From a bacterium (GTDB lineage Bacteria > UBA9089 > UBA9088 > JAGUXG01), in contig JAGUXG010000230.1 in NCBI GenBank assembly GCA_020061965.1, forward strand, positions 1 through 23,918: a stretch of DNA of 23,918 nucleotides, in the 5' to 3' direction. This document shows, piece by piece, positions 1 through 8,108 of this stretch. Position 1 is the first letter of the stretch. Each line of letters opens with the position of its first letter. The position numbers were made by a program, and so were the translations under genes. The notes under the pieces are model-generated. The model did not search any database. It was not told the origin of the DNA and saw only the letters and a list, made by a program, of their open reading frames with translations.

Positions 1-118
1 AATTTAATAAGGTCATAATTTCACCTAAATCTATCTTTACAAAAATTCTTCGGGATTTACTTGTTCTGAATACGGTCAGATGTGCCTTTGGAGTTTGGAC
101 TGCCGAGAAAATCGACAT
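1..118 (-). CDS. Possible 5' end of an unidentified gene running off the window
   Basis: On the minus strand an ATG at 118-116 opens a frame that stays open for 39 codons to the window edge. It begins MSIFSAVQTPKAHL and contains RRIFVKIDLGEIM. A short purine run (ggaaaa) precedes the ATG. Thirty-nine open codons in AT-rich DNA is weak evidence, and I do not recognise the protein. If real, it diverges from rpmA and occupies the place where rplU would normally be found. It could equally be a chance open frame. Confidence 0.25.
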   Translation of the reverse strand, partial: MSIFSAVQTPKAHLTVFRTSKSRRIFVKIDLGEIMTLLN

Positions 119-142
119 TTTTCCAATTTATCTTAAAAAGTT

Positions 143-172
143 TTGCAAATTTACTAAGGTTTAGTATATAAT
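143..172 (+). promoter_or_regulatory. Sigma70-type promoter for rpmA-obgE
   Basis: A -35-like TTGCAA (143-148) and a perfect TATAAT (167-172) are separated by 18 bp. Transcription would start near 179, leaving about 135 nt of leader before rpmA. The same TTGCAA-N18-TATAAT arrangement recurs in the queF/rmuC palindrome. I see no gene in 179-314 on the plus strand; the long leader could carry regulation, but I identified no specific fold. Confidence 0.6.
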
Positions 173-314
173 TCACTATGATTATGATATAGAGAATGTG
201 AATAAGTTAGTCAAGAGAGCGATAGAGGTAGGATTCTATTTCTAAATTAGGCGTAAAAAGACCAAAGAAGAATTTGGGAATTCACTAAAGAAAATTAAAA
301 TAAGGAGGTGAGAG

Positions 315-572
315 ATGGCTCATAAGAAAGGACAAGGTTCATCAAGAAATGGAAGGGATTCTTGTGGAAAGAGGCTCTGTATAAAGAAGTTTGGCGGTCA
401 ACTTGTAACCGGAGGAACAATCTTAGTCACCCAGAGGGGAACAAAGGTAACTCCGGGCAGGAATGTTGGCAAAGGAAAGGATGACACCCTCTTTGCTAAA
501 ATAGATGGAACCATAAGTTTCTCTAATACTTATGGAAAGAAGAAGGTCAGTATCCTTCCTGTTGTAGGATAG
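315..572 (+). CDS. rpmA: 50S ribosomal protein L27
   Basis: This 85-residue protein is a component of the large ribosomal subunit. The L27 family N-terminal tail reaches toward the peptidyl-transferase centre. The start MAHKKGQGSSRNGRDS and the later GGTILVTQRGT and NVGKGKDDTLFAKIDG stretches are characteristic of the family, and the length is normal. The start is fixed by a strong Shine-Dalgarno (AGGAGG, 303-308), one of only two in this window. It sits just upstream of obgE, the usual order. However, rplU (L21), which normally precedes rpmA, is missing from the preceding 314 bases, and a separate promoter is present there. Confidence 0.97.
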   Translation: MAHKKGQGSSRNGRDSCGKRLCIKKFGGQLVTGGTILVTQRGTKVTPGRNVGKGKDDTLFAKIDGTISFSNTYGKKKVSILPVVG

Positions 573-577
573 GGGTT

Positions 578-596
578 TTGTCTTACCTACAGACAA
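578..596 (+). promoter_or_regulatory. Short hairpin between rpmA and obgE
   Basis: A 6-bp inverted repeat, TTGTCT (578-583) with AGACAA (591-596), encloses a 7-nt loop and is followed by A residues. It lies immediately after the rpmA stop codon. There is no U-tract on the plus strand, so it is not an ordinary intrinsic terminator for the operon. It could be an mRNA processing or stability element. Confidence 0.35.
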
Positions 597-618
597 AAAA
601 TATAATCAACTGTCAGCC

Positions 619-649
619 TATAGGGGGTTCAAATTCTGAATCCCCTATA
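619..649 (+). promoter_or_regulatory. 13-bp hairpin abutting the obgE start codon
   Basis: TATAGGGG (619-626) pairs exactly with CCCCTATA (642-649). The stem continues inward through a G-U pair and four more pairs (627-631 with 637-641) to a 5-nt loop at 632-636. The 3' side ends on the base before the ATG at 650. The G-rich strand, the only Shine-Dalgarno-like tract nearby, is buried in the stem. This suggests control of obgE translation; that role is inference. Confidence 0.55.
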
Positions 650-1699
650 ATGTTTATGAAAAAAAGAAGATCAATATCATGGGATGAGGTAGAGATTTCG
701 GTCTATGCAGGAAGGGGTGGGAATGGGTGTGTCAGTTTTAGAAGAGAGAGGGGTCCAAATGGAGGGGATGGTGGAAAGGGTGGAGATGTTCTTATTAAAA
801 CTGACCCAACAATGAGCACGCTATTTCATCTTGTGCGAAAAAGAAGGTTTAAGGCAGAAAGTGGTGGACACGGCCAGGGCAAGAATAGGCACGGAAAGAA
901 CGGAAAAAACAGCATTATCCTTATCCCAAAAGGCACACTGGTCTCCTTTGACGGCAAAGAGATAGACTTGATAGAAAACAACCAGACCCTGATTGTCGCA
1001 AAAGGAGGAAGAGGCGGTAGGGGAAACAGCCGTTTTGCCACTTCAACCTGCACAACTCCAAGGTTTGCTGAACAAGGAGAAGCAGGGGAAGAAAAAGAGA
1101 TACATTTGGAGCTTCGGCTGATAGCTGATGTTGGTATCATCGGCTTTCCAAATGCAGGCAAGTCAACTCTGCTATCCAAGCTCTCTGATGCTCATCCAAA
1201 GATAGCCAGCTATCCATTCACCACCCTTACTCCAAACTTAGGGGTAGTAAAAGATGGAGAAAAAGCAGCCTTCACCATAGCTGATATCCCGGGTCTGATC
1301 TCAGGTGCACATTCTGGAAAAGGACTTGGAGACAGGTTTCTGCGACACATCCAAAGGACAAAGGTTCTTCTTCATCTTTTGGATGGAGAGGAGGAAGACC
1401 CAGCAGAGAAATTTTATCAACTGAATGAAGAGATGAGGCTTTATGATGAGGAACACAGAAGACAGACTACAGACTACAGACTGCAGACTGCAGGAGAGTC
1501 TAATCTTTATGACGACGAGCTTCTTAAGAAGCAACAGATTGTCTGCCTTTCCAAGTCTGACTTAGACGGGTCAAACGAAAAGCTCAAGGCTACTTGTGAT
1601 AAGCTGAAGATGAAGGTTATCCCCATCTCAGCGCTGAGCGGAGAAGGGCTTGATAACCTCATTTCTGCCATTACATTCCATTTAAACCAGGGTGCATAA
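650..1699 (+). CDS. obgE: GTPase Obg/CgtA
   Basis: Obg is a GTPase that binds the 50S subunit and acts in ribosome maturation and stress signalling. The N-terminal glycine-rich Obg fold is clear (AGRGGNGCVSFRRE, NGGDGGKGGDV, GGRGGRGNSRFATS). It is followed by the G domain: P-loop GFPNAGKST near residue 164, DIPG near 211, SKSD in the G4 position near 300, and ISALSGEGL near 325. From ATG 650 the product is 349 aa with no C-terminal OCT extension, which is common. A TTG at 578 would add 24 unconserved residues and overlaps a hairpin, so I chose 650; ATG 656 is also possible. Two oddities are a Ser in place of the usual Asn of NKxD, and a roughly 20-residue insertion before G4 encoded partly by a heptamer array (1456-1493). 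Confidence 0.95.
   Translation: MFMKKRRSISWDEVEISVYAGRGGNGCVSFRRERGPNGGDGGKGGDVLIKTDPTMSTLFHLVRKRRFKAESGGHGQGKNRHGKNGKNSIILIPKGTLVSFDGKEIDLIENNQTLIVAKGGRGGRGNSRFATSTCTTPRFAEQGEAGEEKEIHLELRLIADVGIIGFPNAGKSTLLSKLSDAHPKIASYPFTTLTPNLGVVKDGEKAAFTIADIPGLISGAHSGKGLGDRFLRHIQRTKVLLHLLDGEEEDPAEKFYQLNEEMRLYDEEHRRQTTDYRLQTAGESNLYDDELLKKQQIVCLSKSDLDGSNEKLKATCDKLKMKVIPISALSGEGLDNLISAITFHLNQGA
1456..1493 (+). repeat. Heptamer tandem repeat inside obgE
   Basis: Five successive 7-bp units (cagaaga, cagacta, cagacta, cagactg, cagactg), followed by cag, lie in frame within the obgE G domain just before G4. They encode RRQTTDYRLQTAG. The same 7-bp period with other unit sequences appears at intergenic sites in this window. 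Confidence 0.8.
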
Positions 1700-1708
1700 A
1701 TCTTCCAA

Positions 1709-3730
1709 ATGAAGATAGAAGAGTATCTTACAAAGGCCATAAAGACAACATTAGTCTTGCTTGTTATCTTGCTTCCTATCTATTTTGATAAATCGCTTGT
1801 TGGCATTTATGATATAAGTAAGGCTACTGTGCTTTGGATTGGTGCTATCTTTATTTTAGGATGCTGGATTTGTCGCATCTTTATAGGAAAGGGTTCCTTA
1901 CCTCCCAAAAATATACTCACCTTTTCTCTTTTTGCTTGGGCAATCGTAAATATATTAGCCTTTATCTTCTCTGAATCTCCAATCATAAGTATATTCGGCT
2001 TTTATAAAAGATATAATGGTCTACTTACACATCTTAGTTATATCATTATTGCTTTAAGTCTGGTTACCTTTGGAGATAAAGAATTCTTAAAGAAAATTAT
2101 TAAGATAGTAATAGTCGTTGGAACAGTATCAGCTATTTATGGAATTATACAATACTCTGGAACAGACTATTTCTTTCCAGAAAGACCAGGGGGTGGAAGG
2201 GTGATCTCCTTTATGGGAAACCCAATCTTTTCTTCTTGTTATCTCATTATGACATTCTTTCTTACATTGGGTTTCTATCTCTATTCTAAAGGTCTATGGG
2301 TATGGATGTATGGATTCGCTTTCTCTGTAACTTATATATCCTTCTTTATGATGCAGACAAGGGGAACATTCTTGGGATTTGCATTATCTTACTTGATATT
2401 CCTTATCCTATTTCTTTTTGAAAAAAGAAAGAAGATAAGGATAAAAAGATTCTGGATAAGCCTGGTAATCATAGTGTTAATTACTATTTCTTCAAATTTA
2501 TCTGATAGTTCAACCCTTTCGAGGTTTGCCGAAGAGTTCTTATTGCCAAAATCTAAAGTAAAAACCGAAGAAATAGAGACTAATTTGTCAGAAAAGAAGA
2601 TTGAAATAAAAGGTTCTGCCCAGGTCAGACTTTGTATCTGGAAGGATATCGCCAGGAATTTATTAAAAAAGCCTTTATTGGGAACTGGTCCGGATACGAT
2701 GGCTATCACATATTCTAAGTACAGGAGTTTAGAAACAGTAAGAACAGTTGGTGCCTATCTTACAGCAGAGAGCAGCCATAATGAATTTCTTGATATAGTT
2801 GCTCAAAAAGGAATCTTGGGTGCCTTAACTTATCTATGGATACTTATAGCTTTTCTTTATCTTTCCATCAAATCAATATTTTCTGAAAAAGGGGAGGGGT
2901 GGTGGATTACAGGAATAATGCTCTCATGGTTATCTTATATCTTTCAAGCGCAGACTGCTTTTGGTGTCCATTCAACAGAGTCTCTATTCTGGATCATGAC
3001 AGGAGGAATTGGCATTCTTTATAAGAAACAGATGAAAGGAGAAAGACCAAAAAGAATAACCTCAAATCAAAAAATATTATTGGCTGGAATATTGGTAATT
3101 ACATTAGTATTTTTAATCTTAATTATAACACCATATCGAGCAGATATAGCTTACAGAAAGGCATTTGATGTAAAGGATAAATTGCCCTTTACTGAAGTTA
3201 TTTCTGCTTATGAAGAGGTAATAAAGATATGGCCTTATGATGTTCAATACCTTCAGGAGTTGAATAGTCTCTATCTTGCAGCCAGCCAACAGGAAGTGGA
3301 TACAAAGAAATGGCTACTGAAGGCAAGGGATATAGCTCAAAAACTTCTTGTTACAAATCCTAACTCTGACATTGCCTATACGGTTATAGCCACATCATAT
3401 TATCTGGAAGATAGAGAAAAGAATATGGATAAAGTGATTGAAAACTTCAAAAAGGCATCAGAGAAAAACCCATACTCTGTTGATGTACACTATAACTTTG
3501 CTCAGATGTATCAAAGAGAAGGCAAGAATTATGAGACAATCTCTGAATATGAAAAGTGCCTATCTGCTGATCCTATTTGCGACAGGGCACTAAAGATACT
3601 TATTCCTCTCTATATTTCTCTTGGAAGATATAATGAAGCAAAAAAGGTGATACATAATGCATTAGAACTTGACCCCAATAATTCCTATCTTCTTGCCGAG
3701 CTACAAAGTTTAGAAGTTGAAAAGTTATAA
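1709..3730 (+). CDS. O-antigen ligase/Wzy-like membrane protein with C-terminal TPRs (paralogue 1)
   Basis: This 673-residue protein has about a dozen hydrophobic helices in its first ~470 residues, followed by a soluble domain with TPR-type repeats (about 480-670, e.g. YNFAQMYQREGKNYETISEY). The Wzy_C/O-antigen-ligase signature region includes MGNPIF, TRGTFLGF, IWKDIARNLLKKPLLGTGPD (about 310-330) and SSHNEF (about 355). Family members polymerise or transfer lipid-linked glycans on the periplasmic face of the inner membrane; some glycosylate proteins. The gene begins 9 bp after obgE and probably shares its transcript, although the pairing makes no functional sense. No Shine-Dalgarno precedes the ATG. 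Two paralogues lie at 14071 and 19581. The substrate cannot be told from sequence. Confidence 0.85.
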   Translation: MKIEEYLTKAIKTTLVLLVILLPIYFDKSLVGIYDISKATVLWIGAIFILGCWICRIFIGKGSLPPKNILTFSLFAWAIVNILAFIFSESPIISIFGFYKRYNGLLTHLSYIIIALSLVTFGDKEFLKKIIKIVIVVGTVSAIYGIIQYSGTDYFFPERPGGGRVISFMGNPIFSSCYLIMTFFLTLGFYLYSKGLWVWMYGFAFSVTYISFFMMQTRGTFLGFALSYLIFLILFLFEKRKKIRIKRFWISLVIIVLITISSNLSDSSTLSRFAEEFLLPKSKVKTEEIETNLSEKKIEIKGSAQVRLCIWKDIARNLLKKPLLGTGPDTMAITYSKYRSLETVRTVGAYLTAESSHNEFLDIVAQKGILGALTYLWILIAFLYLSIKSIFSEKGEGWWITGIMLSWLSYIFQAQTAFGVHSTESLFWIMTGGIGILYKKQMKGERPKRITSNQKILLAGILVITLVFLILIITPYRADIAYRKAFDVKDKLPFTEVISAYEEVIKIWPYDVQYLQELNSLYLAASQQEVDTKKWLLKARDIAQKLLVTNPNSDIAYTVIATSYYLEDREKNMDKVIENFKKASEKNPYSVDVHYNFAQMYQREGKNYETISEYEKCLSADPICDRALKILIPLYISLGRYNEAKKVIHNALELDPNNSYLLAELQSLEVEKL

Positions 3731-3734
3731 ACTT

Positions 3735-4516
3735 ATGAAGTTCAAAAAAATCCTTCCAATCTTTCTCATTGCAGTTGCTCTCTCTGGTTGCACAGGAGAA
3801 AAAATACATAATGTAAAGATCATTAGGGTTACTGATAGTAGATATTCTTCTCTCAGCGACGAGGAGTTTAATCTTGTTTTGGAAAAGACCAAAGAAGTAA
3901 TGAAATTGTCTTTTAATCTTAAGATAGAATATATCCATTTTCTTTGCTAAATACTCGGCAAAAGTGCCTAATTTTGAAAAAAGCGTGTGGGAAAAGAAAA
4001 GATGTAATATTTTTTCTCCTGATATTAAAGAATTTAGAACTGATATATTCAACTATCTTAAGAACTATTGCTCAATGGTTATTAATTGTGAGATATAGAG
4101 ATGACTTCAGGCTAATTTTTATAAATACGCCTTTTATTGATGACTTGCTTTCTGACCCTGCTATTCACACTTTAGTAAGGGGAGGTATAACCTGTGGCTT
4201 TGTTGACTCCGTAAATAGTGGAGCTAAAAATGAATGGGGCGGGGTTTTCACCACATTTCCTTTTCTATCTGAATGTGAGTTCTTAAAATCAGAAAGGGAT
4301 GAAAATTACCCCAAAGATAGAGAGGAACGGTTAAAAATTGCAGCTTATCAAATATGCCATGAGCTGACCCATCTTCTTTTAAGATATGACGATGCCTATG
4401 ACCATCTAAATTGCATCTTAAACCCACCCAAAGGCTTAAGATATAAGAAATGGTATGATGGAATAGTCAAATCAGGTAAATGTCCAAAGAAACATAAACG
4501 ATATAAGCAGTATTAG
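3735..4516 (+). pseudogene. Frameshifted lipoprotein with an HExxH metallopeptidase-like motif
   Basis: The ATG at 3735 starts a lipoprotein signal peptide (MKFKKILPIFLIAVALSGC, lipobox LSGC). This frame stops at 3948-3950. Protein-like sequence resumes one base over (about 3943-4095, FAKYSAKVPNFEKSVWEKKR) and stops at 4096-4098. It then shifts one more base to a frame that runs to 4516. The last segment contains HELTH, then D-x-x-D-H-x-x-C with ILNP following, which resembles a zinc-dependent metzincin-type site. Read together, the three frames give one exported protein of about 260 aa. I infer a gene broken by two +1 frameshifts, or two sequencing or assembly errors. I do not recognise the family. 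It starts 4 bp after the O-antigen-ligase gene. Confidence 0.65.
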
Positions 4517-4638
4517 TTGAAAACCCGATTCCTACCATCTTAAATTCAAATTGCCTAATTCAAAAGTTTAGAAATTTCATATTTATAACTTCTGATAATA
4601 AATATTATGTAAACTTAAAATAAGACAAAAGAAATCTT

Positions 4639-4667
4639 TTGACAAAATATCATTTTCAAAGTATATT
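4639..4667 (+). promoter_or_regulatory. Near-consensus sigma70 promoter for the PAS gene
   Basis: A perfect -35 TTGACA (4639-4644), a 17-bp spacer and a -10 TATATT (4662-4667) would start RNA near 4674, about 37 nt before the ATG at 4711. The TTG that would extend the downstream frame to 4639 is the -35 box itself, which argues against that longer start. Apart from this promoter I see nothing in 4517-4710. Confidence 0.75.
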
Positions 4668-4710
4668 AAACGTTAGCAACAAGCTTTTCAAAAGCAGGTA
4701 TAAAAATATT

Positions 4711-6213
4711 ATGGCTAAACCATCATTACCACCATTAGATGAGACAGAAAGGATAAAGAGAGAGCTTGAAAAGATAAAGAATGAATCTTCTCAGGTGTTT
4801 AATGCCACATCCTCTGGCATAAGGATAATTGATAGGCACTTCAGGGTGCTGAAGGCAAATGAGGCAATGAGAAGATTGTGTGGGCTCTCTGAAGCAGAGA
4901 TGAAGACTTTCTTATGTTATGAGCAGTTTAAGTCTTCACTTTGCAATACACCAAAGTGTCCTCTAAAAGAGATGGAGGGAAAGAAAGAGGTAAAAGATTA
5001 TGAGATGATAAATGAGACGCCTTCTAAAAAGAATATTCACTGCTTTTTGACAGCATCACCTTACAAAGACTCCAATGGAAATCTGATAGGAATTATAGAG
5101 GATTTCATGGATATTGGTAAGTTTAAGCAGACAGAAGAAGATTTTGCTGAGCTCTCAATGGAAGTTTCTACAGGGCTTCACGAATGTACAAAAACCCTTC
5201 AAAAATTTAGTCAAGCTGATACTACTGTCAGAATAGCTGAGGTCTCAAAAAATAAGATGATACGGAATTTAGAAGGTGCTATCAATAAGACGATAGAAGG
5301 ACTCAGTCAGACAATAAGCAAAAAGGATGAGTTTAATCAGATCCTGATTAAATCCCTTGATGCAGAAAAAGTGGAGGTTCTTCGGTTAACAAAAGAAAAG
5401 GATGAACTTTCTGAAAAACTGAAAGAAGAATCAGAGAGAATCAGTAAGATAACAGCAGAAAAGGATAGTCTTTCTCAAGAGGTACAAAGAATTAGCCAGA
5501 TAACCGTAGAGAGGGATGAGTTATCTCAAAGGTCACAAGAGTTATCGGAAAAAGTTAATCAGATAACTGCAGAAAATGATGAACTTTCGGTAAAGTTGCA
5601 GGAGCTATTGGAGAAGATAAAACAGATAACCACAGAGAGGGATGAGCTTTCAGTCAAACTACAAGAATCTTTAGATAGAACAAATCAGATAATCACAGAA
5701 AGAGATGGGCTGTCTTGCGAGGTGCAAAGAATCGGTCAGATAACACAAGAGAGGGATGAATTGTCTAAAAGGTTGCAAACCTCCCTTATCAGAATAGACC
5801 AGATAATTAGAGAGAAGGATGAGATATCAGCTAAATTTTATGACTCCCAAGAGACAATTAACCAGATAACAAATGAAAGGAATGAGCTTAGACAAAGGAT
5901 ACAAGAGTTTCCAGAAAGGATTGACCAAATAACCGAATTATCTGAAAGATTAGTCAAGGCAGAGGAGAGTGTCCGATGGATGGAAAGAGAGAAGATTGAG
6001 CTCTCTTTCAGGCTTGCTGAATCCTTTGAAAGGGCAAACCAGATAATTAGAGAGAAGGATGAGCTTATCCAGAAAATTGAACAATTCGGCAAAACAAAAA
6101 CAGAATGCTTATCAGAAGAAGCTATTTTGAAGATACATGATGTGGTTTTGCTCTTAAAAGAAGCAACCCTTGGGTTAGAGAAGAAGATTGCTGAAATTCA
6201 AAGCCAGATATAA
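4711..6213 (+). CDS. PAS domain / HAMP-like / long coiled-coil protein without output domain
   Basis: The product is 500 aa from ATG 4711. Residues ~25-140 form a PAS sensor domain (VFNATSSGIRIIDRHFRVLK; ending IIEDFMDIGKFKQ). It carries a cysteine cluster, C69, C78 and C83 in a CYEQF...LCNTPKCPL arrangement seen in some PAS proteins and possibly binding metal or sensing redox. Residues ~147-215 resemble the HAMP-like linker of soluble histidine kinases (LSMEVSTGLHECTKTLQKF). From ~205 to ~470 there is a charged coiled coil of repeated QIT-x-ERDELS units. The end has no HATPase, GGDEF or methyl-accepting domain and no transmembrane helix. It may be a cytoplasmic sensor or scaffold acting through a partner, or a truncated kinase. 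It has its own promoter and converges with asnB across an 11-bp gap. Confidence 0.8.
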   Translation: MAKPSLPPLDETERIKRELEKIKNESSQVFNATSSGIRIIDRHFRVLKANEAMRRLCGLSEAEMKTFLCYEQFKSSLCNTPKCPLKEMEGKKEVKDYEMINETPSKKNIHCFLTASPYKDSNGNLIGIIEDFMDIGKFKQTEEDFAELSMEVSTGLHECTKTLQKFSQADTTVRIAEVSKNKMIRNLEGAINKTIEGLSQTISKKDEFNQILIKSLDAEKVEVLRLTKEKDELSEKLKEESERISKITAEKDSLSQEVQRISQITVERDELSQRSQELSEKVNQITAENDELSVKLQELLEKIKQITTERDELSVKLQESLDRTNQIITERDGLSCEVQRIGQITQERDELSKRLQTSLIRIDQIIREKDEISAKFYDSQETINQITNERNELRQRIQEFPERIDQITELSERLVKAEESVRWMEREKIELSFRLAESFERANQIIREKDELIQKIEQFGKTKTECLSEEAILKIHDVVLLLKEATLGLEKKIAEIQSQI

Positions 6214-6224
6214 GTGGCTAAATT

Positions 6225-8108
6225 TCATCTCTTATCTACAAAGGTCTGGTGCCATAATTCAAGCATAATAAGAGAGAAGATGTGGTAGGAGTGATTAACC
6301 CTGCCTGATATATGTTCCTCAAGGAGGTTTTTTATCTCATTTTGCTTAAAATAACCCCTATCTGCTTTTTTACAAAGGAGAAGTTCCTCGGCATAATCTC
6401 TTAGCTCTCCCCTAAACCAGAAGCTGAGCGGCACACCAAAACCCATCTTGCCCCGATTTAGAATCGACTCTGGCAGGATTTTAGACAGAGCTTTCTTTAA
6501 GATATGCTTTGTCTTCCGTCCTTTGAGCTTCAGGTTAGAGGGAATAGATGCAGCAAACTCAACTAATTTATGGTCCAAAAATGGGCTCCTGCATTCAAGG
6601 CAGTGAGCCATTGAAGCAATATCTGCCTTCACCATCAAATCTTCAGGAAGATAATTTATTGTGTCAACAAAAAGAAGTGTATCCAAAAGATCATCCGTTC
6701 CTGATCTTTTGAAGCTCTCAGCAAGTATTTCTACAGAATCGATATCCCCTACCCTCTCCTTCATCTCATCAGAATAGAGTCTATCTTTCAAGGAGTTAGA
6801 GAATGTGGAGAGCCACCTTATATATCTCCTCTCTTTTGGTTCAGCTATCACCTCAGTAAACCTCTTTGCCCTGCGGATGAAATCTCGTCGAGATGAGGAT
6901 TCAGAAAATAAGCTGAGAGAAGCAAATATTCCATCCCTGATAAATCTGGGCACCCGCTCATAATAAGAGGTTAATTTGTAGGCAAGATACCTTTCATAAC
7001 CTGCAAAGGTCTCATCCCCTCCATCTCCATTAAGAGCAACAGTCACATGTTGTCTTGTCATCTGGGAGAGGTAATATGTTGGAATACAAGAGGAATCAGC
7101 ATAAGGTTCATCGTAATGCCAGGCAATCTTTGGCAGAATATCCAAGGCATCTGGCTTGACAATAAACTCATGATGTTCGGTCTTAAAGATGTCAGCGACA
7201 GTCTTAGCAAAGGAGAGTTCATTAAAGGATGCCTCAGGAAATCCAATGGAGAATGTCTTCACTGGTTTATCCATCAACTGTGACATCATCGCCACGATAG
7301 CCGAAGAATCTATTCCTCCAGATAAAAAAGCACCTAAGGGAACATCGGATATGAGTCGTATCCTTGTTGCCTCTCTCAGAATCTCTAAGATGGACTCTAT
7401 TATCTCGGGCTCAGAAAGGTTAGTTTTTGATGTGTATTCTGGCTTCCAATATCTCTCAAACATCTTTATCTTTCCATCCTCAACAACCATAATATGAGCG
7501 GGCTGGAGCTTCTTTATTTGCGTGAATATAGTGATAGGGGATGGAACATATTGGTAGGTGAGATAATGATGGATTGCCTCTTGGTTTATCAACCTATCTA
7601 TCTCAGCATCCTCTAAAATTGCCTTTAGCTCTGAAGCAAAGAGGAATGAATTCTTACTGAAAGTATAATAGAGAGGCTTCTTTCCTATCCTATCCCTGGC
7701 CAAAAATAGCCTCCTCTTTTTTTCGTCCCATAAGCAGAAGGCAAACATTCCCCGCAGATGCTGGACACAGTCTATGCCATATTCTTCGTAGAGATGGATT
7801 ATCGTCTCTGTATCAGTCTTTGTTTTGAATCTATGGCCTTTCCTTTCAAGGTTTGGTCGGAGCTCCAGAAAGTTGTATATCTCACCGTTGAAGACTATCC
7901 AGATACTTCCGTCTTCATTAGATAAAGGCTGATGGCCAGTTGAAAGGTCAATGATGGAGAGCCTTCTGTGACCAAGCCCAATATTCTTTCCAATATATAT
8001 CCCTTCATCGTCTGGTCCCCTGTGCCTCATGGTAGCACACATTTGTAGGAGTAGGTCTTTTTGAGGAGCAGTTCCATCAAGGCGAAGCTCTCCGCATATT
8101 CCGCACAT
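6225..8108 (-). CDS. asnB: Glutamine-hydrolysing asparagine synthetase
   Basis: This enzyme transfers the amide of glutamine to aspartate with ATP; relatives in glycan clusters amidate sugars. The 627 residues have the normal two-domain layout. An N-terminal class II glutaminase begins MCGICGE, with Cys2 as nucleophile and RHRGPDDEG, GHRRLSIIDLS and FNGEIYNF motifs. The ATP-pyrophosphatase domain has the P-loop SGGIDSS near residue 265 and ALNGDGGDETFAGYERY near 360. The ATG shares one base with the stop of the upstream 133-aa gene (TAATG), so translation is probably coupled. Whether it makes asparagine or modifies a glycan precursor cannot be settled from sequence. No other asnB is in view. 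Confidence 0.93.
   Translation of the reverse strand: MCGICGELRLDGTAPQKDLLLQMCATMRHRGPDDEGIYIGKNIGLGHRRLSIIDLSTGHQPLSNEDGSIWIVFNGEIYNFLELRPNLERKGHRFKTKTDTETIIHLYEEYGIDCVQHLRGMFAFCLWDEKKRRLFLARDRIGKKPLYYTFSKNSFLFASELKAILEDAEIDRLINQEAIHHYLTYQYVPSPITIFTQIKKLQPAHIMVVEDGKIKMFERYWKPEYTSKTNLSEPEIIESILEILREATRIRLISDVPLGAFLSGGIDSSAIVAMMSQLMDKPVKTFSIGFPEASFNELSFAKTVADIFKTEHHEFIVKPDALDILPKIAWHYDEPYADSSCIPTYYLSQMTRQHVTVALNGDGGDETFAGYERYLAYKLTSYYERVPRFIRDGIFASLSLFSESSSRRDFIRRAKRFTEVIAEPKERRYIRWLSTFSNSLKDRLYSDEMKERVGDIDSVEILAESFKRSGTDDLLDTLLFVDTINYLPEDLMVKADIASMAHCLECRSPFLDHKLVEFAASIPSNLKLKGRKTKHILKKALSKILPESILNRGKMGFGVPLSFWFRGELRDYAEELLLCKKADRGYFKQNEIKNLLEEHISGRVNHSYHIFSLIMLELWHQTFVDKR

Noticed and set aside
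578..649. TTG-initiated N-terminal extension of Obg
   Set aside because: The extension is unconserved, consists of two hairpins at DNA level, and the Obg fold begins after ATG 650/656.
826..1179. Minus-strand open frame of 117 codons
   Set aside because: It lies entirely inside obgE, a clear conserved gene, and its Pro/Phe/Leu-rich composition is what the reverse of a Gly/Lys-rich coding region gives.
3600..4052. Minus-strand open frame of 150 codons across the lipoprotein region
   Set aside because: It overlaps the TPR end of the ligase gene and the lipoprotein signal peptide on the other strand, both recognisable; no domain is seen in it.
4639..4710. TTG start giving a longer PAS protein
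   Set aside because: The TTG is the -35 box of a TTGACA-N17-TATATT promoter and the added 24 residues look non-coding.
5440..6070. Repeats in the PAS gene as a mobile or intergenic repeat
   Set aside because: They are in frame, encode regular coiled-coil units and stay within one open frame, so they are protein repeats.
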